Assembly (NCBI GenBank): GCA_963840095.1
Contig: CAWIXN010000012.1
Span: forward strand, 124,001 to 188,000
Direction: 5' to 3'
Source of the DNA: DATBGO01 sp963840095
GTDB lineage: Bacteria > Actinomycetota > Actinomycetes > Streptosporangiales > Streptosporangiaceae
DNA: 64,000 nucleotides
The notes under the pieces are model-generated. The model did not search any database. It saw nothing but the letters and a program-made list of their open reading frames with translations, and had not been told where the DNA came from. Positions within the stretch are counted from its first letter, which is position 1, and each line of letters begins with the position of its first letter. Of the stretch, positions 1 through 8,542 are shown piece by piece. The position numbers and the translations under genes are program-made.

Positions 1-17
1 TGCCTGGCGAGCATCGA

Positions 18-1262
18 CTACCTGGCGAGCATCGACACGGCGGTCACGCTGGCGTCATCGGACCGCCAGACTCCGGCGGCCCAGGCGCCCCCGACGGTGA
101 CGATCGTGAGCACGCCCGCGGCGGCGAAGACCGGACGCGGGTCGCCGCCCAGCGCTCCGGTCGCGGCCCCGGCGGCCACGGCGCCGATCGGGGTGACAAT
201 CTGCGCGGCCAGCCGCCATGCGGCGGTCACCCGGCCGAGGAGTTCTCGCGGGACCAGGACTTGCCGCAGCGCCCGCAAGGTGACGCTCCCCGCGACGATG
301 GCCCAGCAGTAGAGGAGGTTAGCCGCCATCATGACCGGCATGGACCAGGCGGCGCTCGCCGCGATCAGCGCGACTCCGGACGCGATCGCGCAGGACGCCA
401 CGGCCGGCAACGGGCCGAGGCGGCGGCACCACCAGCCCGTGGCGGCCGCCCCGAGCACGCCGCCCGCGCCGCCGACCGTGAGGACCAGGCCGACCTGCCA
501 GGCGCTCAGGCCCAGGGTGTCCTTGGCGAAGAAGACGAAGAGCTTGTCGGCACCCAGGCATAGATTCAGCACCAGGACGAAGCCCATCAGCGCCAGCAGC
601 AGCCGGGTGGCGGCCAGGTACCTGACCCCATCGGCCACATCGCGGCGCAGCGCCGCCAGGGATGAAGCAGACGGGCCGGTCCTGGCCGCCGCGCGGTAGC
701 CGCCACGCAGGGCCACCAGGGATGCCAGGGAGATGAGGAACGTGAGGGCGTCGATCAGCATCGTCCCGCGAAGTAAGCCGGTGGCGGCGAGCAGCCCGGC
801 CACGCTGGGTCCGATGACCTGGCCACCCTGGTTGGCCGCCTCCAGCCATGAGTTCGCTGCCACCAGCCGGGGCCCCCCGAACAGGTCGCGGACCGTGATG
901 GCCAGAGCGGTCTCGAAGAACACCGTCGCGCCACCCGCTGCAAAGGCCAGCGCCAGGACCGGCCACACCGCGAGTCGCGGCAGCCCGGCCAGGATGAATA
1001 GCCCGAAGAATACCGATGCCCGGGTAATGTCCGCGGCTACGAGCACCCGCCAGGGGTCGAGCCGGTCCGCTAGGACCCCGGCAGGCACGCCGGCCGCGAG
1101 GTAGCCGATGCTGCGCGGCGCGGAGGCGAGCGCCGCCAGAACCGGGCTGCCGGTCAGCTGGAGCACCAGCAGCGGGATAGCCAGAACGGCAATCCCGTCC
1201 CCCAGCATCGAGACCGCCTGGCCGCCGAGGAAAATCCGGGATCGCAGCACAGTTTCACCCAT
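18..1262 (-). CDS. MFS exporter (EntS/MFS_3-like)
   Basis: About 414 residues with roughly twelve hydrophobic segments, typical of a single-substrate major facilitator antiporter. Visible features are the TM1 region LGGQAVSMLGDGIAVLAIPL, the loop 2-3 motif GVPAGVLADRLDPWRV, which is a variant of MFS motif A, and a second half beginning near residue 215 (LLLALMGFVLVLNLCLG). Proteins of this shape usually export drugs or siderophores; the substrate cannot be told here. The ATG chosen lies nine bases inside a TTG start, and neither has a convincing ribosome site. The last codons lie in an 18-bp duplication, so a second copy of the C-terminal sequence continues past the stop. The gene is divergent from the deacetylase to its right. 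Confidence 0.88.
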   Translation of the reverse strand: MGETVLRSRIFLGGQAVSMLGDGIAVLAIPLLVLQLTGSPVLAALASAPRSIGYLAAGVPAGVLADRLDPWRVLVAADITRASVFFGLFILAGLPRLAVWPVLALAFAAGGATVFFETALAITVRDLFGGPRLVAANSWLEAANQGGQVIGPSVAGLLAATGLLRGTMLIDALTFLISLASLVALRGGYRAAARTGPSASSLAALRRDVADGVRYLAATRLLLALMGFVLVLNLCLGADKLFVFFAKDTLGLSAWQVGLVLTVGGAGGVLGAAATGWWCRRLGPLPAVASCAIASGVALIAASAAWSMPVMMAANLLYCWAIVAGSVTLRALRQVLVPRELLGRVTAAWRLAAQIVTPIGAVAAGAATGALGGDPRPVFAAAGVLTIVTVGGAWAAGVWRSDDASVTAVSMLAR

Positions 1263-1284
1263 GCCCGGCAATTGCCGCCGTCAC

Positions 1285-1360
1285 GCACACGCCAGCCCGG
1301 GTCGCGTGGCAGCCCGGGTCGCGCGGCAGCCCGGGGTGCGCGGCAGCCCGGGGTGCTGCG
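1285..1360. repeat. short tandem GC repeat between divergent genes
   Basis: About four imperfect copies of a roughly 18-bp unit, CAGCCCGGGTCGCGCGG-like, lie upstream of the MFS gene. The rest of the interval up to the deacetylase shows no gene. The repeat is visible directly; no function is inferred. Confidence 0.5.
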
Positions 1361-1593
1361 ACCCGGGGCGCGCGGCCGGCGGGCGCGCCGCTCCGTTTAG
1401 CGCCGTGTCCCGGGTCGCAACCTGAAAGGCCAGGATGAAGGCCCCGACAGGAAACCGCCCGCGCGTCCAGCTTCCGAGAGCGGGCTCAACCGGACGCCTC
1501 CGTTTAGAGTCTCTGTAAGCGAGGGCAGTGACGGCCAGCCTCCCGAGCCAGGTCGTGGTTGTCAGCGATCCGACAGGAACCGAGGGAGCCAGC

Positions 1594-2403
1594 TTGCTGA
1601 ACCGACAATTCCGGGTACGGCCCGTTCTCACCTGGGCCGTGGCTGGCATCTCCGTCGTCTACTTATGTGCCGCAGCAATCCCCGCCCAGCAGCGGCCGAC
1701 CCAGGACGCGCCTGCCAGGGGCATCGCGCTGCTGGCGCGCCACGTGTCCCGCGCGCCGCGGCTGGCGGCCGCGAAGCCGCGCTGCCCGTCGGCTCCGTAC
1801 GGGCCGAACTTCTACGCGCCCGGCCGCGGCAAGACGGTGGCGCTGACGTTTGACGACGGCCCGGGCCGGACCACCGGGCAGGTCCTGTCGATCCTGCGCA
1901 GGTACCACGTTCCAGCCACCTTCTTCAACATCGGCGAGAACGAGGCCAGCCGGAAGAGCCTGGTGCGGCGAGAGGCGAAGGACGGCGAGGCGCTCGGCAA
2001 TCACACCTGGAATCATCCCGACATGGTCACGCTCTCCCCCGGCAGCCAGGCAGTCCAGCTTGACCTGACCATCAAGGAGGAGGACTCCATCGTCGGCTTC
2101 CCGCCCTGCGTCTTCCGGCCGCCGTACGGCGACTATGACGCGACCACCCTGAGACTGGCCCAGCACCGCCGGATGGGGGTGTGGCTGTGGTCGGTGGACA
2201 CCCAGGACTGGATGGCCGACGGCTCGGGCTCCGCCTACTGGGTCAATCGCATCATCCGGCTCGCCGAGCAGGAAGGAGGAGCGCTGCGCCACCCGGTCGT
2301 GCTGATGCATAACCAGCCGATCGGCAATCCGGCTACGGTCAGCGCCCTGCCGACCATCATTCACTTCTTCCGCGTGCACGGCTATCACTTCGTCCGGCTG
2401 TAG
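1594..2403 (+). CDS. Secreted polysaccharide deacetylase (NodB domain, CE4)
   Basis: A 269-residue CE4 esterase that should remove N- or O-acetyl groups from peptidoglycan or another surface polysaccharide outside the membrane. The N-terminus (residues 1-35) is a signal peptide or anchor. The NodB domain follows from about residue 85. Motif 1 is TFDDGPG with the catalytic and metal aspartates, motif 2 is NHTWNHPD with two metal-binding histidines, motif 3 is FRPPYGDYD, motif 4 is SVDTQDW and motif 5 is VVLMHNQP. A TTG start is preferred over an upstream GTG at 1528. It has GAGGGAG about six bases ahead and it puts the signal peptide at the true N-terminus. A GTGCCGG/CCGGCAC hairpin follows the stop. 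Confidence 0.9.
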   Translation: MLNRQFRVRPVLTWAVAGISVVYLCAAAIPAQQRPTQDAPARGIALLARHVSRAPRLAAAKPRCPSAPYGPNFYAPGRGKTVALTFDDGPGRTTGQVLSILRRYHVPATFFNIGENEASRKSLVRREAKDGEALGNHTWNHPDMVTLSPGSQAVQLDLTIKEEDSIVGFPPCVFRPPYGDYDATTLRLAQHRRMGVWLWSVDTQDWMADGSGSAYWVNRIIRLAEQEGGALRHPVVLMHNQPIGNPATVSALPTIIHFFRVHGYHFVRL

Positions 2404-2440
2404 TTTGCCCGGAGGCTGGCGGGTAGGGGAGATTGGTAAG

Positions 2441-2458
2441 GTGCCGGCGTTCCGGCAC
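2441..2458. terminator. Short hairpin after the deacetylase gene
   Basis: GTGCCGG, a CGTT loop, then CCGGCAC form a 7-bp perfect stem about 40 bases past the deacetylase stop. There is no T-tract, so this is a candidate terminator only. Confidence 0.4.
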
Positions 2459-2522
2459 CTCGATTAACTGCGACGCGTGCACGCTAGGGGGGCCCCGTGC
2501 CGAGACTCTCGCTCGCAGCCGT

Positions 2523-4259
2523 ATGCCGTCCGGTTCGCGGTCGGCCGCGGTGAGCGGAGCCCACGCCCGGCTGCCGGTTCACGGCGAGCACGGGCGCCGT
2601 GAGCGCGAGGCCGGCGACCGCCATCAGCCTCACGAAGGCAGCAAATGGTGGACGCTGGTGGCCGTCTGCCTCGGCACCTTCATGCTGCTGCTGGATATCA
2701 CGATCGTCAACGTCGCGTTGCCGGATATTCAGCGCGCGCTGCACTCGAGCTTCTCCGGCCTGCAGTGGGTGGTAGACGCCTACGCCCTCAGCCTGGCCGC
2801 GCTCCTGCTGACCGCCGGCAGCCTGGCCGACATGTACGGGCGGCGCCTGTTCTACGTCATCGGCCTAGTCATCTTCACTGGCGCGTCGCTGGCGTGCGGC
2901 CTGGCGGGCAGCACCCTCATGCTCCAGCTGTCCCGCGCGGTGCAGGGCATCGGCGGAGCGATCATGTTCGCCGTGTCGCTGGCGCTGCTGGCTCAGGCGT
3001 TCCGGGGCAAGGACCGCGGCATCGCGTTCGGCGTCTGGGGCGCCATCACCGGGCTGGCCGTGGCGATCGGGCCGCTGCTGGGCGGCATCCTGACGTCGGG
3101 CCTGTCCTGGCGGTGGATCTTCTTCGTCAACCTGCCCATCGGGGTAGTGGCCGTGGTCATCAGCATGACAAGGGTCGCCGAGACCCGTGCTCCGCACGCC
3201 AGGCGCCCTGACTGGGCAGGCTTCGTGCTCTTCACCCTGGCCCTGTCAAGCCTGGTGTACGCGCTGATCGAGTCCAACGAGCGATCCCTCACCGACCATC
3301 TGGTGCTGGGCTGCTTCGCGGCCGCGGCCGTGCTGCTGGTGATTTTCGTGGTGGTGGAGTGGCGGGGCAAGCACCCGATGTTCGACCTCAGCCTGTTCAG
3401 GCTGCCGACGTTTAGCGGCGGCTCGATCGCGGCCTTCGGAGTCAGCGCGTCGATCTTCGCGCTGCTCCTCTACCTGGTGCTCTACCTGCAGGACATCCTC
3501 GGTTACAGCGCGCTGGCCACCGGCGTGCGCCTGCTGGTGCTCTCCGGCGGCATCCTGGCCACCTCCACCATCGCCGGCCGACTGTCCTCGCGCGTGCCCG
3601 TGCGCCTGCTCATCGGGCCCGGACTGCTCATTATCGGCGTCGGGCTCCTGCTCATGCGCGGGCTGAACGCGACCTCATCCTGGACCCACCTGGTGCCGGG
3701 CCTGCTCATTTCCGGTCTGGGCGTCGGCATGGTCAACCCACCGCTCGCATCGACCGCGGTAGGTGTGGTGAAACCGGACAGATCCGGCATGGCCTCTGGC
3801 ATCAACTCCACGTTCAGGCAGGTGGGGATCGCGACCGGGATAGCGCTGCTGGGCACCTTGTTCTCGAACAAGGTGACCGCCGATGTCCTGGGCCGGGTCG
3901 CGCGCGTGCCGGGTCTGTCGGGGCAGGGCCACCGGATCGCGGCCGCGGTGCAGTCAGGGACCGTCCAGCAGACGATCGGGCGCCTGCCCGCCCACGCCAG
4001 GCAAGCTGTCGGGCTGATCACGAAGGCAGCGTTTACCACGGGGCTGGATCGCATCGTGCTGGTCGCGGCGATCATCGCGTTCGTTTCGGGCGTCCTGTCC
4101 CTCGCGCTGATCCGCAGCAGGGATTTCGCGGCCCAGCAGGCCCCGGGCCCGGCGCAGCAGGCCCCCGACTCCGGGCCGCAGGCCCAAGGCCCCGCGCCGC
4201 AGACCCAAGGCCCCGCGCCGCAGGCCCAAGGCCCCGCGCCGCAGGCCGAGGGCGGCTGA
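2523..4259 (+). CDS. DHA2-type MFS drug transporter (EmrB/QacA family)
   Basis: About 578 residues with fourteen predicted membrane segments, the layout of proton-driven multidrug exporters of the DHA2 family. TM1 reads FMLLLDITIVNVALPDIQ, a family hallmark with the conserved D in TM1. Motif A is GSLADMYGRR, and the TM5 motif C is AIGPLLGGIL. The region before KWWTLVAVCLG is unlike transporter sequence, so the start is uncertain; GTG at 2550 is also possible. The C-terminal tail after the last helix contains a 21-bp unit repeated three times in frame (QAQGPAP). The gene ends at a large hairpin shared with the convergent methyltransferase. Confidence 0.88.
   Translation: MPSGSRSAAVSGAHARLPVHGEHGRREREAGDRHQPHEGSKWWTLVAVCLGTFMLLLDITIVNVALPDIQRALHSSFSGLQWVVDAYALSLAALLLTAGSLADMYGRRLFYVIGLVIFTGASLACGLAGSTLMLQLSRAVQGIGGAIMFAVSLALLAQAFRGKDRGIAFGVWGAITGLAVAIGPLLGGILTSGLSWRWIFFVNLPIGVVAVVISMTRVAETRAPHARRPDWAGFVLFTLALSSLVYALIESNERSLTDHLVLGCFAAAAVLLVIFVVVEWRGKHPMFDLSLFRLPTFSGGSIAAFGVSASIFALLLYLVLYLQDILGYSALATGVRLLVLSGGILATSTIAGRLSSRVPVRLLIGPGLLIIGVGLLLMRGLNATSSWTHLVPGLLISGLGVGMVNPPLASTAVGVVKPDRSGMASGINSTFRQVGIATGIALLGTLFSNKVTADVLGRVARVPGLSGQGHRIAAAVQSGTVQQTIGRLPAHARQAVGLITKAAFTTGLDRIVLVAAIIAFVSGVLSLALIRSRDFAAQQAPGPAQQAPDSGPQAQGPAPQTQGPAPQAQGPAPQAEGG
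4179..4247. repeat. 21-bp in-frame minisatellite in the MFS tail
   Basis: Three copies of a 21-bp unit (CAGGCCCAAGGCCCCGCGCC plus one base) with a fourth partial copy. They encode QAQGPAP repeats at the transporter C-terminus. Confidence 0.85.
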
Positions 4260-4270
4260 GGCGCGGCGTT

Positions 4271-4329
4271 GCCGAGTGAATCCGCGGTCTGGTACTGAAT
4301 TTCCGTACCAAACCGGTGTTTCACTCGGC
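4271..4329. terminator. Nested palindrome between convergent genes
   Basis: An outer stem GCCGAGTGAA/TTCACTCGGC encloses an inner stem TGGTAC/GTACCA around a TGAATTTCC loop. It lies where the MFS gene and the methyltransferase converge, and its right arm contains the methyltransferase stop codon. A bidirectional terminator is the simplest reading. Its overall design (palindromes around a GGAAAT-type core on the other strand) recalls the 56-bp repeats at 17.5 and 41.6 kb. Confidence 0.55.
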
Positions 4330-5130
4330 CGGGGCTCGCTTCCGCCTGGCCACGTGCAGGACGGCTCCCCACTGGCGGCGGAGGAGGCCGTCACACCGCA
4401 TCCCGAGCAAGCACCGGATCTCGCTGTCCAGGCGGTCGCGTTTCCACGCTTCCATGGCGATGTGGCCTGAGAACGTATCGAGCAGGCGGATGTACTCCTC
4501 GGCGCTGTAGCTGACTTCCCAGTCGAAATGCCGGACCGCCACGTCCTCGAAGCGGCCGCTGCCCTCGATCTCGGCCGCAATGTCAGGCAGCTCTCCAGGC
4601 CGGGGCCAGGCAGCACCCGGCGGGAGCCCTTCGCCGATCTCGTCGTACAGGTGCTGGATATCCAGGAAGAACGTATCTCCGCCGACCGGGAACACGTGCG
4701 CAGCCGTCCAGAGGGCGAGGTGCCCGCCGGGGCGCAGGAGTTGCCAGGCCCGCTGGTACTTCACCACCGGATCGATCCAGTGCCAGGCAGTGGCCGCGAA
4801 CACCAGGTCGTAGGAGGTTCCGCGAGCCGGCCGCCAGGTCTCGAAGGCAGCCTCGATGATTTCCACGTCAGGGAAACTGGCCAGGTGACTCCGCGCCGCC
4901 GCGGCTAGCCCGGCTCCGATCTCCACGCAGGTGATCCGGAAGCCGCGCCGGGCCAGCGGAGCGGTCGCCTTGCCGGTGGCAGGCCCGATCTCCAGGAGCT
5001 GCGCCCCGGGCGCAAGGCCTGCCAGGCGCACGAGCTCGTCATACAGCTCCTCCGGGTAGTCGGGCCTGGCTTGCTGATAGAGGTGTGCCGCGGAGTCGAA
5101 GGTGGCCCTGAGCCGGTCCCGGTCATCCAT
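4321..5130 (-). CDS. Class I SAM-dependent methyltransferase
   Basis: 269 residues. SAM-binding motif I is LLEIGPATGKAT near residue 47, followed by the acidic strand-2 end CVEIGAG and the strand-4 region DLVFAATAWHWID, which is typical of the Methyltransf_11/25 group. The substrate is unknown. The start was chosen at MDDRDRL because GGAG precedes it by a normal distance and upstream residues do not resemble the family. The stop codon falls in the right arm of the hairpin shared with the MFS gene. No operon partner is visible; the DNA upstream holds decayed genes on the other strand. Confidence 0.88.
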   Translation of the reverse strand: MDDRDRLRATFDSAAHLYQQARPDYPEELYDELVRLAGLAPGAQLLEIGPATGKATAPLARRGFRITCVEIGAGLAAAARSHLASFPDVEIIEAAFETWRPARGTSYDLVFAATAWHWIDPVVKYQRAWQLLRPGGHLALWTAAHVFPVGGDTFFLDIQHLYDEIGEGLPPGAAWPRPGELPDIAAEIEGSGRFEDVAVRHFDWEVSYSAEEYIRLLDTFSGHIAMEAWKRDRLDSEIRCLLGMRCDGLLRRQWGAVLHVARRKRAPAE

Positions 5131-5248
5131 GTCAGCTCCGGCCGTAACTGAGCGCTTCGGCCAGCCGGCCCCTCCGGGGTCCTGGCCAGCTTCGAGATGA
5201 CTTGCCCACCCACCGGTCGTAGCCGGTCCGTGCTCCCGCCGCAAGGGC

Positions 5249-5341
5249 CGAAGCCCGCTTGACGCTACCAACACCGTGATGAAGGCCTACTGGCAGCTGG
5301 AGCACGAGGGCCTGGTCGAGAGACGCCAGGGAGTCGGCAGA
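5249..5341 (+). pseudogene. GntR (YtrA-type) regulator remnant
   Basis: The frame reads RSPLDATNTVMKAYWQLEHE followed by GLVERRQGVGR, the recognition helix and wing of a GntR winged helix. Everything before the helix and the effector part are gone. In the same frame it runs straight into a piece of an ABC ATPase, so an internal deletion has joined two genes. Regulator, ATPase and permease in this order is the usual YtrA-type operon. Confidence 0.7.
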
Positions 5342-5359
5342 CGCGGCTCCTGGTGCGCC

Positions 5360-5476
5360 TGGATGACCCCGTCCCCGCCGTTCTGGGAGGTCACCGAGGT
5401 GAGCCTGGAGGACATCATCCTGGCGTACCTGGAACTCGACGATCCGCTGGCCGATGGCCCGCTGGCCGAGGTGGGA
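5360..5476 (+). pseudogene. ABC transporter ATPase C-terminal remnant
   Basis: FWEVTEVSLEDIILAYLELD followed by DPLADGPLAEVG resembles the extreme C-terminus of ABC-2-type ATPases that sit beside permeases in GntR-regulated operons. Walker A, the signature motif and Walker B are absent. The frame is continuous with the GntR remnant upstream. Confidence 0.6.
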
Positions 5477-5493
5477 CAACTCCGGTGCTGTGA

Positions 5494-5697
5494 CGGCTGC
5501 ACCGGCGCGAGGTCTACCTCGCGGGCGCCGCACTGACTGCGCCCGCCGCGGTGCTGTTGATCAGCGCCATCAGGATGGCCGCTGAGCCCGCCGGCCGGTT
5601 CTGGGCGTTCCAGGGCATCGAAGCGGGCATCTTCGTGGTGCTGGCCGCCGCCCTCATCGTGCTGGCCTACCGGATGGTCCTGACCCGCGACGCTTAG
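5494..5697 (+). pseudogene. ABC permease remnant with internal deletion
   Basis: The frame encodes RLHRREVYLAGAALTAPAAV then FWAFQGIEAGIFVVLAAALI up to a normal-looking stop. The first part looks like the N-terminus of an ABC-2 permease and the second like its last membrane helix, with the middle missing. A TGA directly precedes the frame and there is no start, so this is not expressed as a normal protein. Confidence 0.6.
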
Positions 5698-5754
5698 GCT
5701 GCGCCGCACCCCTGCTTCCGTCCAATGGCTCACGGCGCAGTTCGGGGCTGGCGC

Positions 5755-6417
5755 GTGACAACGTTTCCCGCTTTCCTCGGGGCGATACGCCGCCTGGCCG
5801 CCCAAGGCCCGGTGGTGATCGCCATCGATGACCTTCAGTGGCTTGATCGTCCGAGCCTGACGGCGCTCGCCTATGCGCTGCGGCGTCTTGGGACGGAGCC
5901 GGTCGGGCTGCTGGCGTCGGCCCGGGCCAGGTCCGGCGGGCCTGCTGCGTCCCTGGCTGGAGCGGGCCTGATGGCGGGGCGCCTGGTTTATCTTCGGATC
6001 GGACCGCTGGCGCTGGCCGATTTCGAGGCGGCGATCTGGGCGTCAGCTAGCGGCCGACTTCCCCGGCAGACCATCCGCCGACTGTTCGAGGCTTCAGGCG
6101 GCAATCTGTTCTATGGCCTTGAGCTCGCCAGGGCGCTGGGGCGGATGGAGACTGAACCGTCGCCGGGCGAGCCGCTGCCGGTGCCCGCTGGCCTGCAGGG
6201 CGTTCTGAGCACCCGGATCGCGGCGCTGCCGGAAGAGGTCCAGGACGTGCTGCTGGTGGCGTCGTGCCTGCGCTACCCAACAACCGCCGTGCTCGAACTG
6301 GCGAACGGCCCGTCAGCCTGGACCGCAGTGCAGTCGGCCGCCGCCGAGGACGTGGTGGAAATCGAGGGTTCCAGCGTCCGGTTCATCCACCCGCTGTTTG
6401 CCTCGGCGATCTACTCG
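5755..6417 (+). pseudogene. LuxR/LAL-family ATPase regulator, truncated at both ends
   Basis: Residues such as GPVVIAIDDLQWLDRPSL (Walker B and sensor region), the FEASGGNLFYGLELARAL segment and FIHPLFASAIYS are typical of the STAND/AAA_16 ATPase core of large LuxR-type regulators. The N-terminal Walker A region is missing. After IYS the reading frame turns into unrelated sequence, with no tetratricopeptide region or LuxR helix-turn-helix. A start codon can be found upstream, so a truncated product is possible, but it would lack nucleotide binding and DNA binding. Confidence 0.7.
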
Positions 6418-6484
6418 GGGGGCCGAGCGGGAAACCGGTCAGTTCGTGGCACCGAACACGGCGGCGAGAGGAGGTGTTTCAAGC

Positions 6485-6604
6485 ATGAATGGAGAAAAGG
6501 TGAGGCAGCCGCGGCCGAGGGCGAAGACTGCCGCGATCACGATTCTGTGGCTCGCGCTTCTTGGCGCAGCGATGGCCTTCATCGCCATCGCCGGCCACGT
6601 GTGA
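6485..6604 (+). CDS. Small single-helix membrane protein (39 aa)
   Basis: A 39-residue frame beginning MNGEKVRQPRPRAKTA and continuing into one hydrophobic helix, ITILWLALLGAAMAFIAIAG. A good ribosome site (GAGAGGAGG) lies about eleven bases before the ATG. The positive N-terminus and single helix suggest an N-in membrane peptide. It lies directly after the truncated LuxR-type gene and could have belonged to that locus. The function is unknown. Confidence 0.45.
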   Translation: MNGEKVRQPRPRAKTAAITILWLALLGAAMAFIAIAGHV

Positions 6605-6852
6605 TGCTCCCGGGAAAGACCGGGAGAGTACAACAATCCGCACCATTCCACGCATGTTCCGAGCACAGTGAACGCTACCGGATCTATTACATGCACTGCG
6701 TCCTCATTGGATGACGGGCAGGCCGTCCTGAGGCATCGTGTCGCAGCACCCGACGGGCGCGGCGGCAATGCAGCCAGGCGGTCCGCCTCGTCACCCGCTG
6801 ACCCGGCCGATGCGCGCTGCGAGGCCACCGCGGCGGCCAGCAAAGACCGTGC

Positions 6853-6999
6853 TCAGGCCGTCGAGCGAGGCGTCAGGTTCTGCGTGCTCCTGGAGCCGCC
6901 GAGAATGAGAACAGCGCAGCCGAGCGCGGCGAATCGTTCCAGCGGGCCTGCGGCGCCCATGACGGTCATCGCGTCGTAGTGCACCGTCGCAATCAGGTC
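6853..6999 (-). pseudogene. Alpha/beta hydrolase C-terminal remnant
   Basis: The minus strand encodes HYDAMTVMGAAGPLERFAAL followed by GCAVLILGGSRSTQNL before a TGA. This matches the segment around the late strand (PVLLLGGSRSP-like) of alpha/beta hydrolases of the TAP/thioesterase type. No start or catalytic serine region is present. The rest of 6605-7154 holds nothing convincing. Confidence 0.5.
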
Positions 7000-7154
7000 A
7001 CGAGCGGAAACCTCCCCCTCGGGCTCGAGTGGGACCGTTCGCCGCCTGGCGGCCTGCTGTCACCGGCCCGGGGAACGGCCGTCACCGCCCCGCGCATCGC
7101 CGCCTCCATCCCCTCGGAACCAGCCCCGTACCGCTGGTGCCAGAATAAGGAAGG

Positions 7155-8060
7155 GTGGACACTACCCAATCCGAGAAGGTAAGGACCGGCCGCGGCTTCT
7201 TCGCTGCCCTTGACCAGAGCGGGGGCAGCACGCCCAAGGCGCTGGCCGAGTACGGCATCGCGCGGGACCGCTACAGCTCCGACGCCGAGATGTTCGACCT
7301 GGTCCACGCTATGCGGACCCGCGTGCTGACCAGCCCGGCGTTTGATGGCTCACGCGTTCTCGCAGCGATCCTGTTCGAGCAGACGATGGAACGGGACGTC
7401 AACGGCGTCCCCACAGCCCGCCACCTCTGGGACGCGAGGAACGTGGTGCCGTTCCTGAAAGTCGACAAGGGGCTTGCCCCCGAGCAGGACGGCGTGCAGC
7501 TCATGAAGCCCATCGACACCCTCGATGATCTGCTCGAGCGCGCGCAGCGGCACCAGATCTTCGGTACCAAGATGCGATCGGTGATCAACGACGCCGACGA
7601 GCCCGGGATCTCTGCGATCGTGGACCAGCAGTTCGACTACGCGAGGCGGATCCTGGCCGCCGGCCTCGCGCCGATCATCGAGCCCGAGGTCAGCATCTCC
7701 AGCCCGCACAAGGAGCAGGCTGAGACGCTGCTGCGCGACGCCATCGCCAGGAACGTCGAGACGCTGCCTGAGAGCGCGACCGTGATACTGAAGATCACCA
7801 TCCCGACCCGGCCTGGCCTGTACGGCGGTCTGGCGTCTGACCCGCGCGTCCTGCGGGTCGTCGCCTTGTCGGGCGGCTACAGCCGTGACGAGGCCTGCGC
7901 TAGGCTCGCACGCGATCCCACCCTCATCGCCAGCTTCTCGCGCGCGCTTCTCGAAGGGCTGACGGAAAGCCAGACCGACGAGCAGTTCAACGCCCAGCTC
8001 GAGTCGTCGATCGAGGAGATCTACCAGGCGTCGGTGCACAAGCGGCCGACCAGCACCTGA
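7155..8060 (+). CDS. fda: Fructose-bisphosphate aldolase class I
   Basis: 301 residues. It cleaves fructose 1,6-bisphosphate to glyceraldehyde 3-phosphate and dihydroxyacetone phosphate through a Schiff base. The N-terminus GFFAALDQSGGSTPKAL is the family signature. VVPFLKVDKGLA and TVILKITIPTRPGLYGG hold the lysines of the barrel, the second being the expected Schiff-base position by comparison with staphylococcal-type enzymes. LSGGYSRDEA forms the phosphate site. The length fits the short bacterial class I aldolases. It starts at GTG with GGAAGG just upstream. It stands alone between decayed DNA on both sides. Confidence 0.92.
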   Translation: MDTTQSEKVRTGRGFFAALDQSGGSTPKALAEYGIARDRYSSDAEMFDLVHAMRTRVLTSPAFDGSRVLAAILFEQTMERDVNGVPTARHLWDARNVVPFLKVDKGLAPEQDGVQLMKPIDTLDDLLERAQRHQIFGTKMRSVINDADEPGISAIVDQQFDYARRILAAGLAPIIEPEVSISSPHKEQAETLLRDAIARNVETLPESATVILKITIPTRPGLYGGLASDPRVLRVVALSGGYSRDEACARLARDPTLIASFSRALLEGLTESQTDEQFNAQLESSIEEIYQASVHKRPTST

Positions 8061-8394
8061 GCCCGCCGAGTCATGCAGCACGCCCGAGATTGGCGCTGGT
8101 CTCGGCCGAGAACAGCCGCCCGGCTGATCCGCATCTTCGACAATCGTATGGATCGGCTAGCGAAACGCCCGTTGGCAGCGGCCACGGATCTTGGATGTGG
8201 AGCGGTTGACGAGAACCGAAGCCGCACTTCTGGTGAAGGTTCTGGCACAGAGCCCCACTCGAGGCGCCCAGCGTTATCAGTGCTGCGCGCGTGCTAATGG
8301 CACCTCGGGGCGCCACCTAGTTCTACCTCAAAGACTGCAAGTGCCCCTCGACGACTGCCGTCTACCACCCTCCCGGAAGGAACGCACTCAGAGG
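8061..8394. other. Gene-free interval before the phosphodiesterase
   Basis: No supported reading frame is seen. The only notable content is a degraded copy of the tRNA-Gly 3' end, listed separately. Confidence 0.5.
8197..8228. repeat. Degenerate copy of the tRNA-Gly 3' end
   Basis: GTGGAGCGGTTGACGAGAAC then CGAAGCCGCACT aligns with the 3' part of the tRNA-Gly gene at 12.56 kb and the cleaner copy at 11.2 kb. The differences are one inserted T and a few substitutions. All three copies have the same orientation, as expected for attachment-site remnants. Confidence 0.6.
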
Positions 8395-8423
8395 TGTGGA
8401 TTTCTCGCTGATTACACTATAAT
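8395..8423 (+). promoter_or_regulatory. Candidate promoter with consensus -10
   Basis: A perfect TATAAT stands out in an AT-rich patch about 120 bases before the phosphodiesterase start. At 17 bp spacing the -35 is TGTGGA, a weak match. Such a -10 is rare in this GC-rich sequence and may be foreign. Confidence 0.45.
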
Positions 8424-8542
8424 ACAGTCACATCGTCCACTGAATTCACATGCTCGACATATGCGTGTCATCGCATGGTAAGGAACCGTTTGAACGCGGC
8501 CCATACGTTCCAGGGATCGATTCTGGCGAAGGGAGCGAACAT

